NCBI RefSeq assembly: GCF_018141105.1
Contig: NZ_CP054839.1
Coordinates: 1,736,001-1,800,000 of the forward strand
Direction of reading: 5' to 3'
DNA from: Saccharopolyspora erythraea
GTDB lineage: Bacteria; Actinomycetota; Actinomycetes; Mycobacteriales; Pseudonocardiaceae
DNA length: 64,000 bases
A program made the position numbers and the translations under genes. Shown one piece after another: positions 54,872 through 63,365 of the stretch (position 1 is the first letter of the stretch; each line of letters begins with the position of its first letter). The notes beneath the pieces were generated by a model. It worked only from the letters and a program-made list of their open reading frames with translations, had not been told where the DNA came from and did no database searches.

Positions 54872-56353
54872 TCACCACGGGCCGGCCGTGGCCGCCTGCG
54901 GGAGGGGCTTCGGCGGCACCGCCGGGCAGTGCGAGCCTTCCGGCGGCATCCGCAGGTCGATCAGGTACCGGTCGGCCGCACCGGTTGTGCACTCGCTGCG
55001 CGAGTAGACGCCGTGCCCCCAGCCGTCGTAGGTGAGCAGCGTGGACTGCTCGATCTGGGCGTTGACGTTCCTGGCCCAGTTGTAGCCGGTGGAGGGGTCG
55101 TGCAGGGCGTTCATGATCAGGACCGGCGGCGTGCCGCCGAGGTCGGGGTCGTGCGGCGGGTTGCCGGCGCGGATCGGGAAGTCCACGCAGTGCAGCGCCG
55201 GCGCACCGACGCCGAAGCGGACGTGCGGGGCGTTCTCGCGCTGGGCCTTCCACAGCTCCGCGTACTCCTCGGCCGAGCCGACGCGGAAGTCCTGGTCCGA
55301 GCACACCATCGGCAGTGCCGAGGGCAGCGTCCGCGGCTCGGCCACCGCCACGGGACCGGTCGTCTCCGAGAAGCTCTTGAGCCTGTCGGCGAGTTGCTCC
55401 CACATCGGTTCGTAGAGGGCCGACACGGTCAGCTGGGTGAGCCGCTCGGGCGCCAGCGGCTTCGACGGGTCCTGCGGATCGGTCAGCTCGCCGCGCTCGG
55501 CACGGGCGTAGAGGTCGTCGAAGAAGGCGCCGACGTCCCGGCCGTGCAGCGCGCAGCGCTCCTCGGACTCGCACCACCGGACGAACTCGTTGAAGGAGTC
55601 CTCCGCGGTCGCGGCCTGGGTGGTGAGGAACTCGCGCGGGCTCAGGTTGTGGTCGAACACGCTGTCCAGCACGAGCGCCCGCACCCGCGTGGGGAAGTTC
55701 TCGGCGTAGGCCTGGCCGGTCTGCGTCCCGTAGGAGATCCCGTACAGGCTGATGCGCTCCTCGCCCAGCGCGGCGCGCAGCGCGTCGATGTCATGGGCGA
55801 CGCTGACCGTGTCGACGTGGTCGAGCAGCGGGCCCGTCAGCTCGCGGCAGCTCTCGCCCAGGCGCTTGTTGTAGTCGCGCACCACCTCGAAGTGCTGCGG
55901 GTCGTCGGACACGAGCGGCGGCGGCTGCTCGACCAGCTCGGCATCGCACCTGATCTGATCGGGCAGGCCGACGCCGCGAGGGTCGAAGCTGACGATGTCG
56001 AACCGCGCGGCGACCTCCGGTGAGAAACGTGAGCCGCCGACCACCTCGGCGACACCGGAGCCGCCCGGGCCACCGGGCATGTGCACCAGCGTGCCGATGC
56101 GCGCGCCCGGGTCGGTGGCGGGTTGGCGTGCCACCGGGATGGTGACGGTCGGTCCGTCCGGTCGGGACCAGTCGACGGGCACCCGCATCGTTGCGCACTG
56201 GACCTGCGGGTTCTGCTCGCAGGGCTGCCAGTCGACGGCGGTCTGCGGCGCGGGTGTCCCGGCGGCCGGGGCGGCGAGTGCGGGCGCGGCGCTCGCGGTC
56301 ACCGCGGCCAATGCCAGCAGCGCCCCCAGCGCGGGCGTTCGTCGTCTCCGCAA
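54872..56353 (-). CDS. Secreted alpha/beta-hydrolase, tripeptidyl aminopeptidase type
   Basis: Exported serine peptidase-like hydrolase of the Streptomyces tripeptidyl aminopeptidase/SlpD class, 493 aa. The signal peptide is about residues 1-28 (LGALLALAAVTASAAPALA). The fold shows HMPGGPGGSGVAEVV (oxyanion region), FDPRGVGLPDQIRC, the nucleophile Ser207 in YGISYGTQTGQAYAENFP, and a TAP-like C-terminal domain with the Asp in MNALHDPSTGY and the His in YDGWGHGVYSRSEC. Several cysteines (CEQNPQVQC, WCESEERC) suggest disulfides. The TTG start has GAGGAG about 8 nt upstream. A perfect 17-bp hairpin directly precedes this ribosome binding site. It sits between hisA and hisF without a functional link. 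Confidence 0.9.
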   Translation of the reverse strand: MRRRRTPALGALLALAAVTASAAPALAAPAAGTPAPQTAVDWQPCEQNPQVQCATMRVPVDWSRPDGPTVTIPVARQPATDPGARIGTLVHMPGGPGGSGVAEVVGGSRFSPEVAARFDIVSFDPRGVGLPDQIRCDAELVEQPPPLVSDDPQHFEVVRDYNKRLGESCRELTGPLLDHVDTVSVAHDIDALRAALGEERISLYGISYGTQTGQAYAENFPTRVRALVLDSVFDHNLSPREFLTTQAATAEDSFNEFVRWCESEERCALHGRDVGAFFDDLYARAERGELTDPQDPSKPLAPERLTQLTVSALYEPMWEQLADRLKSFSETTGPVAVAEPRTLPSALPMVCSDQDFRVGSAEEYAELWKAQRENAPHVRFGVGAPALHCVDFPIRAGNPPHDPDLGGTPPVLIMNALHDPSTGYNWARNVNAQIEQSTLLTYDGWGHGVYSRSECTTGAADRYLIDLRMPPEGSHCPAVPPKPLPQAATAGPW

Positions 56354-56366
56354 GGCAATCTCCTCG

Positions 56367-56407
56367 GATCACGGTGTGGATCCGCCGGTCGGATCCACAC
56401 CGTGATC
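56367..56407. promoter_or_regulatory. Perfect 17-bp inverted repeat adjoining the peptidase RBS
   Basis: GATCACGGTGTGGATCC (56367-56383) is exactly inverted at 56391-56407 around a 7-nt loop. On the minus strand it ends 2-3 nt before the GAGGAG of the peptidase gene. It could be a dimeric regulator's operator or an RNA hairpin that controls translation or stability. Confidence 0.65.
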
Positions 56408-56722
56408 TTCGAGGCGCGAGTGCCCCCGCAAGATCAGGTTGTTCCCGGGAGAAGTCCCGGAGACGTCCCTTAAGAGAGCAGCCGCGTGTGCTCCGGGAAG
56501 ACGAGGGAAGCCGGACGGCCGCCGGAGTCACGCCACGTCGATCTCCGCGGTGACGTCATGGTCAGGCCAGGCAGCGGCGTCGTCAGGCGGCGTTGCCGTC
56601 GGGGTGGTGTCGGCATCGGGCGGCGTTGTGTTCAGGCCCGGCTCGACATCACCGTCAGCCCGGCGTCGTCGATGCCGCTCGGTCAGCGGACTGCGGCGGC
56701 TCGGCGGGCCGCGACTGCTCCG
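56408..56722. other. Region between hisA and the peptidase promoter
   Basis: About 315 bp without a supportable gene. On the minus strand a frame reading EPGLNTTPPDADTTPTATPP, then DDAAAWPDHDVTAEIDVA and stop, has strong third-position G/C (about 56540-56650) but no start codon. A near-direct repeat GTCAGCGGAC(T/C)GCGGCG occurs at about 56686 and 56714, the second copy lying at the end of hisA. A remnant of a gene after hisA is possible. Confidence 0.35.
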
Positions 56723-57454
56723 TCAGCGGACCGCGGCGAGGGCCTCTTCGAGGGTGAAGTTGCCCGCGTAGAGGGCCTTGCCCACGATCGAGCCCTCCAG
56801 GCCCTCGCCGGCCAGCCGGGACAGCTCGACGAGGTCGTCCACACTGGACACACCGCCGGACGCGATGACCGGGGCGTCGGTGCGGGAGCAGACCTCGCGC
56901 AGCAGAGCCACGTTCGGGCCCTGGAGGGTGCCGTCCTTGCTGACGTCGGTGACGACGTAGCGGCGGCAGCCCGCGGCGTCGAGCCGGGCCAGGACCTCCC
57001 AGAGGTCGCCGCCGTCGGTGGTCCAGCCGCGCGCGGCGAGCCGGTGGCCCTGCTCGGTGATCCGGACGTCGAGCCCGACCGCTACGCGGTCGCCGTACTC
57101 GGCGACTACGCGGTCCGCCCAGTCGGGGTTCTCCAGGGCGGCGGTGCCGAGGTTCACGCGCTCGCAGCCGGTGGCCAGCGCCGCCTCCAGCGAGGCGTCG
57201 TCGCGGATGCCGCCGGAGAGCTCGACCCGCACGTCGAGCTTGGCGACCACGTCGGCCAGCAGCTCGCGGTTGGAGCCGCGGCCGAAGGCGGCGTCGAGGT
57301 CGACCAGGTGGACCCACTCCGCGCCCGCGCGCTGCCAGGCCAGCGCGGCCTCCAGCGGATCCCCGTAGGAGGTCTCGGTACCGGCCGCGCCCTGAACGAG
57401 GCGGACCGCCTGGCCATCGGCGACGTCAACGGCGGGAAGCAGGGTGAAACTCAC
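56723..57454 (-). CDS. priA: HisA/PriA phosphoribosyl isomerase
   Basis: TIM-barrel isomerase of histidine synthesis (ProFAR isomerase), 243 aa. Motifs: [18 protein letters not shown] (catalytic Asp), [63 protein letters not shown] (second catalytic Asp) and [13 protein letters not shown]. The family in actinobacteria is the bifunctional PriA, which also isomerises phosphoribosyl anthranilate. No trpF is present beside the trp genes here, which supports that reading. GTG at 57454 (VSFTLLPAV). It follows hisH and the small membrane gene on the same strand. Confidence 0.94.
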   Translation of the reverse strand: MSFTLLPAVDVADGQAVRLVQGAAGTETSYGDPLEAALAWQRAGAEWVHLVDLDAAFGRGSNRELLADVVAKLDVRVELSGGIRDDASLEAALATGCERVNLGTAALENPDWADRVVAEYGDRVAVGLDVRITEQGHRLAARGWTTDGGDLWEVLARLDAAGCRRYVVTDVSKDGTLQGPNVALLREVCSRTDAPVIASGGVSSVDDLVELSRLAGEGLEGSIVGKALYAGNFTLEEALAAVR

Positions 57455-57683
57455 GCCGCAGACCCTACCGCCTGCCGCGGAACCACCGGTCCTGAGGTGT
57501 TTGCGGAGGTCGGGAGGCCGGTCGGTCCCGACCCGCGGCTTGCGGTCGGCACGCCTCGGCGTGGGTCTCCGACTCCGACAGCTTCGACCCCGCGTATCGG
57601 ACGTCAGTCGGAGATCCCGGAGCGAGAAGGCAGCTGAGGTTCCGCCAAGCACCCCACTACACAAGCCACACCTGGAGCACGTC

Positions 57684-57887
57684 CTAGCGCCGGCGGCGGC
57701 CGGAGCGGACCGCGGCGACCACCGGTACCGCGAGCACAACCAGGACCAGCAGGAGGATCAGCCAGCCGGGGAGTCCGGCCTGCGCGAGGTAGGTCGAGGC
57801 GAAGCCGAGGACCATGCCCACCGCCAGCAGCAGCGCGATGGCCTTGACCACGCCGTCGCGCCGCATGAGGCCATGACGTCGGGTCAC
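57684..57887 (-). CDS. Small membrane protein coupled to hisH
   Basis: A 67-aa protein with two membrane segments ([41 protein letters not shown]) and a basic C-terminal tail SGRRRR. GTG at 57887 overlaps the hisH stop as GTGA. An internal ATG at 57866 is an alternative. Small membrane proteins with this arrangement are common after hisH in actinobacteria. No function is known. Confidence 0.65.
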   Translation of the reverse strand: MTRRHGLMRRDGVVKAIALLLAVGMVLGFASTYLAQAGLPGWLILLLVLVVLAVPVVAAVRSGRRRR

Positions 57888-58516
57888 AGGCTGCCCAGCC
57901 AGTTGCGCAGCAGGACCGCGCCCGCCTCCCCCGACTTCTCCGGGTGGAACTGGGTCGCCGAGAGCGCACCGTTCTCCACGGCCGCGACGAACGGCTCGCC
58001 GTGCTCGGCCCAGGTGACCAGGGGCGCGGGCAAGGCACCTCCGGAATCCGGCATCTCCCACTTGCGCACCCCGAACGAATGCACGAAGTAGAAGCGGGTC
58101 TCCGGGTCGAGACCGGCGAAGAGGATGCTGTCCTGCGGCGCGGTGACGGTGTTCCAGCCCATGTGCGGCAGGACGTCGGCCTCGATGCGCTCGACGACGC
58201 CCGGCCACTGGCCGCAGCCTTCGGTGGGCACGCCGTGCTCCACACCCCGGTCGAACAGCACCTGCATGCCCACGCAGATGCCGAGCACCGGCCGGTCACC
58301 GGCGAGCCGGTGGTCGATGATCTTGTCGCCACCGGCGGCGAGCAGGCCCCGCATGCAGGCGGCGAACGCGCCCACCCCGGGCACCACCAGCCCGTCGGCC
58401 TCCATCGCGGCACGGTGGTCGGAGGTCACCTCGACGTCGGCGCCGACCCGCTGCAGAGCGCGCTCGGCCGAACGGAGGTTGCCTGATCCGTAATCGAGTA
58501 CGACGACACGTGCCAC
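57884..58516 (-). CDS. hisH: Imidazole glycerol phosphate synthase glutaminase subunit
   Basis: Class I glutamine amidotransferase that feeds ammonia to HisF, 210 aa. [20 protein letters not shown] opens the fold, GVGAFAACM follows, the nucleophile Cys is in [15 protein letters not shown], and the His-Glu pair is in [15 protein letters not shown]-rich FYFVHSFGV is conserved. GTG start at 58516. It is the first his gene in this window, and the upstream genes hisBCD are not present. Confidence 0.96.
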   Translation of the reverse strand: MARVVVLDYGSGNLRSAERALQRVGADVEVTSDHRAAMEADGLVVPGVGAFAACMRGLLAAGGDKIIDHRLAGDRPVLGICVGMQVLFDRGVEHGVPTEGCGQWPGVVERIEADVLPHMGWNTVTAPQDSILFAGLDPETRFYFVHSFGVRKWEMPDSGGALPAPLVTWAEHGEPFVAAVENGALSATQFHPEKSGEAGAVLLRNWLGSL

Positions 58517-58676
58517 GCGCTCAGGCTACCTGCAGGTCGCGACCGGGAAGACACCCGGCAACGGAGACCTCGAACCGGGTAAAGCACGAAGATCTCACCC
58601 GGGCACGAGGACCCCGTACCGGACAGCAGTCCCCCGGGCACCGAGACCTGCCCCGGACGGCATCGGCCTCGCCCAG

Positions 58677-59609
58677 CTACCGCGCCCCTGCCAGGAACGA
58701 ACCGACCGCCGCGCGGATCGCGCTCGGGCCGAGCCCGTGCGCCACCTCGTGCTCCTCGGCGGTGCCGTACGCGCGCAGCTCGGCGTCGCGCCGCACGCCC
58801 AAGGCGAGGACGCGGTGCGGGATGTCGGGCAGCGCGTCGGCGACCGCGTGCGTCGAGGTTCCCGCGAGGTAGGGCTCCACCAGGACGACGTCCGGCCGTG
58901 CGCCCAGCACCGCGTGCCGCAGGCCGGTCGAGTCGAAGGGCCGCACGGTCGCCGCGTAGAGCACCGTCACGTCGAGCCCGGCTGTGGCGGAGAGGACCGG
59001 ACGCAGCATCGGGCCGACCGCCAGGACGACGCCGTCCCGGCCTTCCCTCACACGGTGCCAGCCCGGCCCCCGCGCCACCGGTTCGGAGTTGGCCCGCTCG
59101 GAGAGCCGGACGTAGACGGGGTCGTCACCGGGCAGCGCCGCCCGCAGCAGCTCCGCCGCCTCCTCGGGGTGGCCCGGCACGTGCACGGTCCAGCCGGGCA
59201 GCGTGTCCAGGAGCGCCACGTCGCCCGGGGCCATGTGCGTGCGCCCTGCCCCGGGGTAGTCGTACGACGCGCCGGTGCTCACGACGACCGCCCCCACGCC
59301 CTGGTGGTTGAGGTCGAGCTTGAGCTGCTCGAAGGGGCGTTCCACCAGGAACGGCGTGATCGAGTGCACCACCGGCCGAAGACCGGTCAGCGCCATCCCG
59401 CCCGCCACGCCGATCATGGCCTGCTCCCGGATGCCGACGTTGACCACGCGGTCCGGGTGGCGGCGGGCGGCGTCGGCGAAGCGGTCCGCGGAGATCTCCG
59501 CGAGCACCACCGCCAGCCTGGGGTCGGTGTCGAGCGCGGCGGCGACGGTGTCGACGAACGCCTCGCGCATGGTCGTCTTCTCAGCGATCGCGGTCATGTC
59601 CCGGTTCAT
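58677..59609 (-). CDS. Transketolase C-terminal subunit
   Basis: Pyrimidine-binding half of a split transketolase, 310 aa. Seen are VVLAEISADRFADAARRHPDRVVNVGIREQAMIGVAGGMA (read in parts; the Glu of NVGIREQ contacts the thiazolium ring), RPVVHSITPFLVERPFEQLKLDL and the C-terminal beta domain with DVTVLYAATVRPFDS. ATG at 59609 (MNRDMTAI) overlaps the stop of the N-terminal subunit as ATGA. Two-gene transketolases act in sugar interconversion or in secondary and amino-sugar pathways. The substrate here is unknown. Confidence 0.87.
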   Translation of the reverse strand: MNRDMTAIAEKTTMREAFVDTVAAALDTDPRLAVVLAEISADRFADAARRHPDRVVNVGIREQAMIGVAGGMALTGLRPVVHSITPFLVERPFEQLKLDLNHQGVGAVVVSTGASYDYPGAGRTHMAPGDVALLDTLPGWTVHVPGHPEEAAELLRAALPGDDPVYVRLSERANSEPVARGPGWHRVREGRDGVVLAVGPMLRPVLSATAGLDVTVLYAATVRPFDSTGLRHAVLGARPDVVLVEPYLAGTSTHAVADALPDIPHRVLALGVRRDAELRAYGTAEEHEVAHGLGPSAIRAAVGSFLAGAR

Positions 59610-60304
59610 CCCTTCGGCTCGACCTCGGCGACCACCACGAGCGGGCGGTCGGGGCGGGTGTCGGTGAGCGCCTCGCGCAGCGCGTCGTGGTCGCGGCCGT
59701 CGACGGTGCGCTGCGCCCAGCCCTCGCGGGCGAAGCGCTCGCCGATCCCGCCCGGCCAGCCGTAGCTCGCCGAGGCGTTGTCGACGACGACGGCGGTGAG
59801 CTGTCCGAGCCCGCGGCGTCCCGCGACGGCGATGGCCTCGTGGTTGCTGCCCTCGTCGAGCTCGGCGTCGCCGACCAGCACCACCACGCGCGGGTCGCGC
59901 CGCCCGCGGGCGCGCAGGCCCAGCACCACGCCGAGGGCCAGCGGCAGCCCGTGGCCGAGCGAGCCGCTGCCGATCTCCACGCCGGGCACGAGCATCCGGT
60001 CGGGGTGGTGCCCGAGCACGGAGCCGAACTCGGCGAACCGGCGCAGCTCGGAGCGGTCGAAGAAGCCCTTGGCGGCGAGCACGGCGTAGTAGGCCATCGG
60101 ACCGTGCCCCTTGGACAGCAGGAAGCGGTCGCGGTCGGGGTCGTCGGTCCGCTGCGGGCCGACCGCGAGCACCTGGTCGTAGAGCACCCAGAGGACGTCG
60201 AGGGTGGAGGTCGCGGCGGGCTCGTGCTTCTCGTCGCCGGTCATCTCGCTCATCAGCGCACCGAGATCGGCGTAGCCGTACCCGGGCGCGGTCGTGATCG
60301 TCAT
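59606..60304 (-). CDS. Transketolase N-terminal subunit
   Basis: Diphosphate-binding half of the split transketolase, 232 aa. Motifs: STLDVLWVLYDQVL, FLLSKGHGPMAYYAVLAAKGF (thiamine diphosphate contact, including the GHGP segment), GSLGHGLPLALGVVLGLR and the metal/ThDP site VVVLVGDAELDEGSNHEAI with the following VVDNASASYG. ATG at 60304 (MTITTAPGY) is preferred. An upstream GTG at 60331 is possible but lies within the promoter-like gap. It is transcribed divergently from soxR. Confidence 0.87.
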   Translation of the reverse strand: MTITTAPGYGYADLGALMSEMTGDEKHEPAATSTLDVLWVLYDQVLAVGPQRTDDPDRDRFLLSKGHGPMAYYAVLAAKGFFDRSELRRFAEFGSVLGHHPDRMLVPGVEIGSGSLGHGLPLALGVVLGLRARGRRDPRVVVLVGDAELDEGSNHEAIAVAGRRGLGQLTAVVVDNASASYGWPGGIGERFAREGWAQRTVDGRDHDALREALTDTRPDRPLVVVAEVEPKG

Positions 60305-60387
60305 GCGACCAGCGTGAAACTTCGAGTTCACTGGAGGTCAAGTGGAAATACTTCGACCTCGGTCGAGGTTTCACCTAACCTGGCGAT
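60305..60387. promoter_or_regulatory. Divergent promoter region of the split transketolase and soxR
   Basis: The gap holds GAGGTCAAGT (60335-60344) nearly inverted as ACTTCGACCTC (60350-60360), and then ACCTCGGTCGAGGT, a 5-bp dyad around GGTC. A -35-like TTCGAC and -10-like TAACCT with 18-bp spacing face soxR. MerR-type sites sit between -35 and -10 with long spacing, so the arrangement fits. The sequence does not match the SoxR consensus closely. Confidence 0.4.
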
Positions 60388-60849
60388 GTGTCGAAACTAC
60401 CGAAGCTCCTCACCATCGGCGAAGTGTCCTACCGCAGCGGTGTCGCCCAGACCGCGCTGCGCTTCTACGAGCAGCGCGACCTGATCACCGCCACCCGCAC
60501 CAGCGGCAACCAGCGGCGCTACGACCGCACGGTGCTACGCAGGCTGGCGTTCATCCGCGCCGCGCAGCGGGTGGGGCTGAGCCTCGAGCAGATCGCCGAG
60601 GCGCTCTCGACGCTGCCCGCCGACCGCGCTCCCGGCAAGGCCGACTGGTCGCGGCTGTCGCGGAGCTGGCGCGACGAGCTCGACGCCCGCATCGAGGGGC
60701 TGCAGAAGCTGCGCGACAACCTCACCGGCTGCATCGCCTGCGGCTGCCTGTCGCTGCGGACCTGCGCGCTGAACAACCCCGACGACATCGCCATGGACCG
60801 TCTCGGCCCGGGCCGGACGCTGCTGCAACCGGCCGGCGACGGCTGCTGA
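60388..60849 (+). CDS. soxR: SoxR-type redox-sensing MerR regulator
   Basis: [2Fe-2S] regulator of the MerR family, 153 aa, that responds to redox-active compounds. The N-terminal helix-turn-helix is LLTIGEVSYRSGVAQTALRF, then YEQRDLI and SGNQRRYDRTVLRRLAFI. The GLSLEQIAEALSTLP stretch follows in the coiled dimer helix, and the diagnostic cluster CIACGCLSLRTC (Cys-x2-Cys-x-Cys-x5-Cys) lies at about residues 119-130. In Streptomyces SoxR is activated by secreted redox-active antibiotics rather than superoxide. GTG start at 60388. Confidence 0.95.
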   Translation: MSKLPKLLTIGEVSYRSGVAQTALRFYEQRDLITATRTSGNQRRYDRTVLRRLAFIRAAQRVGLSLEQIAEALSTLPADRAPGKADWSRLSRSWRDELDARIEGLQKLRDNLTGCIACGCLSLRTCALNNPDDIAMDRLGPGRTLLQPAGDGC

Positions 60850-60869
60850 CGCCGGTACCGATTCACCGG

Positions 60870-61075
60870 TTCGTGATTTCGCAGGTCGGCGAGTACACCG
60901 AGGACGGCACTTGCGCGCGCCCGGGACGGAACCCGACGACCGACCCGCTGTGCTGGTCGTAGGTCGGGGTCGACCACAGCAACGACTCGCTGGTGACCGG
61001 TGAGTACGTCAGCGGCAAACCGGGCGGCCGGGTGGTGCGGTGGCCGATCGACAAGGCGGGTGCCGCCACCTTCAC
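60870..61075 (+). pseudogene. Remnant of an unidentified gene
   Basis: One plus-strand frame with coding-like third-position bias reads VISQVGEYTEDGTCARPGRN and DPLCWS, stops at TAG (60960-60962), then continues VGVDHSNDSLVTGEYVSG and GGRVVRWPIDKAG before entering the antisense response-regulator gene. No start codon is at its beginning, and both ends are lost. It looks like a piece of a larger protein broken by a nonsense mutation. The family was not recognised. Confidence 0.4.
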
Positions 61076-61755
61076 CAGGGCGAGGACCGCCACTGGTAGG
61101 TCATCTCGGGCCGGCCGACGCCGCCGTACTGCGGTTGCCGGTCGGCCATCCCGTTGCCCACCAGGTACTCCAGATACCGGCGGGCCGTCACGCGGGAGAC
61201 GCCGGCCGACTCCCCGACCGCACCCGCCGACGCGCCGTCCGGCGCCTCGCGCAGCGCGGAGACGACGGCCGCCAGCGTCTCCTCCCCCATCCCCTTGGGC
61301 AGCGGGGTGCGGTCGGTGCCGCGCAGCGCCGAGAAGGCGCGGTCGATCTCGGCCTGTCCGCTGGCGTCCCGGTCGTCGCTGAGGCTGGCGCGGAACCGGG
61401 CGTAGTCCTCCAGCTTCTCGCGCATGGCGGCGAAGGTGAACGGCTTGAGCAGGTACTGCACGACACCGCTGGCGATGGAGGCGCGCACCACCTTCAGGTC
61501 CCGCGCCGAGGTCACCGCGATGACGTCGGGGCCGCTTCCGGCGGTGCGCAGCGCGCGGGCGACCTGCAGGCCGTCGATGTCGGGAAGCCCGAGGTCGAGC
61601 AGCACCAGGTCGACCCCGGTCTTCTCCAGGAAGCGCAACGCGTCCTGGCCGGTGCGGACCCGGCCGGCGACCTCGAAGCCCTCCACCCGATCGACGTAGT
61701 CCGCGTGGGCCTCGCCGACCAGCGGGTCGTCCTCGACCACCAGAACCCGGATCAC
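61072..61755 (-). CDS. Response regulator of the CitB/DctR family
   Basis: Response regulator of 227 aa. The receiver domain (about residues 1-120) has VIRVLVVEDDPLVGEAHADY, the phosphoacceptor Asp in VDLVLLDLGLPDIDG, the Thr/Ser in DVIAVTSARDLK and the Lys in YLLKPF. A C-terminal winged-helix domain (about 160-225) reads EETLAAVVSALREAPDGASA, AGAVGESAGVSRVTARRYLEYL. Such regulators control uptake of citrate or C4-dicarboxylates, which agrees with the dctA-type gene beyond the kinase. GTG at 61755 overlaps the kinase stop as GTGA. Confidence 0.93.
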   Translation of the reverse strand: MIRVLVVEDDPLVGEAHADYVDRVEGFEVAGRVRTGQDALRFLEKTGVDLVLLDLGLPDIDGLQVARALRTAGSGPDVIAVTSARDLKVVRASIASGVVQYLLKPFTFAAMREKLEDYARFRASLSDDRDASGQAEIDRAFSALRGTDRTPLPKGMGEETLAAVVSALREAPDGASAGAVGESAGVSRVTARRYLEYLVGNGMADRQPQYGGVGRPEMTYQWRSSPW

Positions 61756-63365
61756 CGCGCGCCCGCCTCCGGTCCGGCCGGGAGGCGCACGGTGAAGACC
61801 GCACCGCCGTCGTCGCCGACCTCCACGGTGCCGCCGTAGCGGCGCACGCTCTGGCCGACCAGCGCCAGCCCGAGCCCCCGCGATCCGTCCTTCGTGGACC
61901 ATCCGCGCTGGAAAACGCGTTGCGCCGCCTCCGGATCGATGCCCGGTCCGTTGTCGGCGACCCGGATCATCAGTTCCGCGCCCGTCCTCCTGGCGGTCAC
62001 CACCACCTTCGGGTCGGCGGCGTCCTGGGTGGCCTCCACGGCGTTGTCGATCAGGTTTCCGAGAATGGTGACCAGGTCGCGCGAGTCGACCTGGCCGCTC
62101 ACCGAGTCGTCGATCTCGGTGTCCTCGCTGAGCACGACCTCCACACCCCGCTCGCTCGCCTCCGCGCTCTTGCCGAGCAGGACCGCCGCCAGCACCGGCT
62201 CCGACACCGCGCCCACCACGCGGTCGGTGAGCTGCTGGGCGAGCTCGAGCTCGGCGGTGGCCAGGCCCGCGGCCTCCTCGGCCCGCCCCAGCTCGATCAG
62301 CGAGACGACGGCGTGCAGCCGGTTCGCCGACTCGTGGGCCTGCGAGCGCAGCGACTCCGAGAAGCCGTGCAGGGTGTCGAGCTCCCCGCTGAGCGCCTGG
62401 AGCTCGGTGTGGTCCCGCAGGGTCACCACGCTGCCGAGGTCGCGGCCCCCGCTGCGCACCGCCGAGGAGTTGACCAGCAGCACGCGGTCGTCGGTCAGGT
62501 GGACCTCGTCGCGCACGGCGTGCCCGGATGCCAGGTCGTCGGCCAGCTGTTCGGGCAGCCCCAGCTCCGAAACCAGCGCTCCCTCCACCTCGGACGGCTG
62601 TGCGGACAGCAGGAAGGCGGCGCCGTCGTTGCACAGGGTGACGCGTCCGGACGGCGAGACGAGCAGGAGACCTTCGCGCACCGCGTGCAGGATCGCGTCG
62701 TGGTACTCGTACATCCGGCTCAGCTCGGCCGGGGTGAGCCCGTGGGTGTGGCGGGCGAGCCGCCTGTTGACCAGGTATGTCAGCGCCCCGCCCATGGCCA
62801 GCGCGGCTGCCGCGACCAGCACCAGCGCGGTCACGTGGCCCCGAACCTCGGCGGTGAGCACCCGCATGTGGATGCCGACCGACACCAGTCCGCGCACCTG
62901 CCCGCCGTCGCCGAAGACCGGGACGACCGCGCGCACCGACGGCCCGAGCGAGCCGGTGTAGGTCTCGGTGAACACCAGTCCCGTGCGGGCCTGGTCGATG
63001 TGGCCGATGAACGGCCGGCCGATGCGGGTGGGGTCGGGGTGGGTGTAGCGGATGCCCTCCGGCGTCATGATCGTCACGAACGCGACACCGGTGGCGGTGC
63101 GCACGTCCTCGGCGAGCGGCTGGAGCTCGGCGGAGGCGTCCGGGCGGCCCATCGCGGCGCGCACCGCGGGCAGCGACGCGACGGCCCGCGCCACCGACAC
63201 GACCTCGCCGGTGGCGGCGTCCTCGGCCTGGCGCCGCGCGTCGTACCAGGACAGCGCCGCGCCGCCGAGCACGACGAAGGCCACCACCACGATCTGCAGC
63301 ACGAACAGCCGCCTGGACAGGCTCCAGCCGCGGCCGGGCCGGTTCCGCGTCAGTTCCACGTGCAC
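61752..63365 (-). CDS. Sensor histidine kinase of the CitA/DcuS family
   Basis: Membrane sensor kinase of 537 aa. One N-terminal membrane segment (RRLFVLQIVVVAFVVLGGAAL) is followed by an extracytoplasmic PAS-like sensor domain (about residues 45-175) with GVAFVTIMTPEGIRYTHPDP and FTETYTGSLGPSVRAVVPV, the dicarboxylate pocket region. A second segment is ALVLVAAAALAMGGALTYLV. A cytoplasmic PAS and the phosphoacceptor His in LRSQAHESANRLHAV precede the ATPase domain (LGNLIDNAVEA, VADNGPGID, RGLGLALV). GTG at 63365 has GGGAGGAAG 8 nt upstream. Predicted to sense a C4-dicarboxylate. Confidence 0.92.
   Translation of the reverse strand: MHVELTRNRPGRGWSLSRRLFVLQIVVVAFVVLGGAALSWYDARRQAEDAATGEVVSVARAVASLPAVRAAMGRPDASAELQPLAEDVRTATGVAFVTIMTPEGIRYTHPDPTRIGRPFIGHIDQARTGLVFTETYTGSLGPSVRAVVPVFGDGGQVRGLVSVGIHMRVLTAEVRGHVTALVLVAAAALAMGGALTYLVNRRLARHTHGLTPAELSRMYEYHDAILHAVREGLLLVSPSGRVTLCNDGAAFLLSAQPSEVEGALVSELGLPEQLADDLASGHAVRDEVHLTDDRVLLVNSSAVRSGGRDLGSVVTLRDHTELQALSGELDTLHGFSESLRSQAHESANRLHAVVSLIELGRAEEAAGLATAELELAQQLTDRVVGAVSEPVLAAVLLGKSAEASERGVEVVLSEDTEIDDSVSGQVDSRDLVTILGNLIDNAVEATQDAADPKVVVTARRTGAELMIRVADNGPGIDPEAAQRVFQRGWSTKDGSRGLGLALVGQSVRRYGGTVEVGDDGGAVFTVRLPAGPEAGAR

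Noticed and set aside
60305-60387. Canonical SoxR box
   Set aside because: The dyads present differ in spacing and sequence from the known consensus (CCTCAAGT..ACTTGAGG), so it is kept only as a candidate regulatory region.
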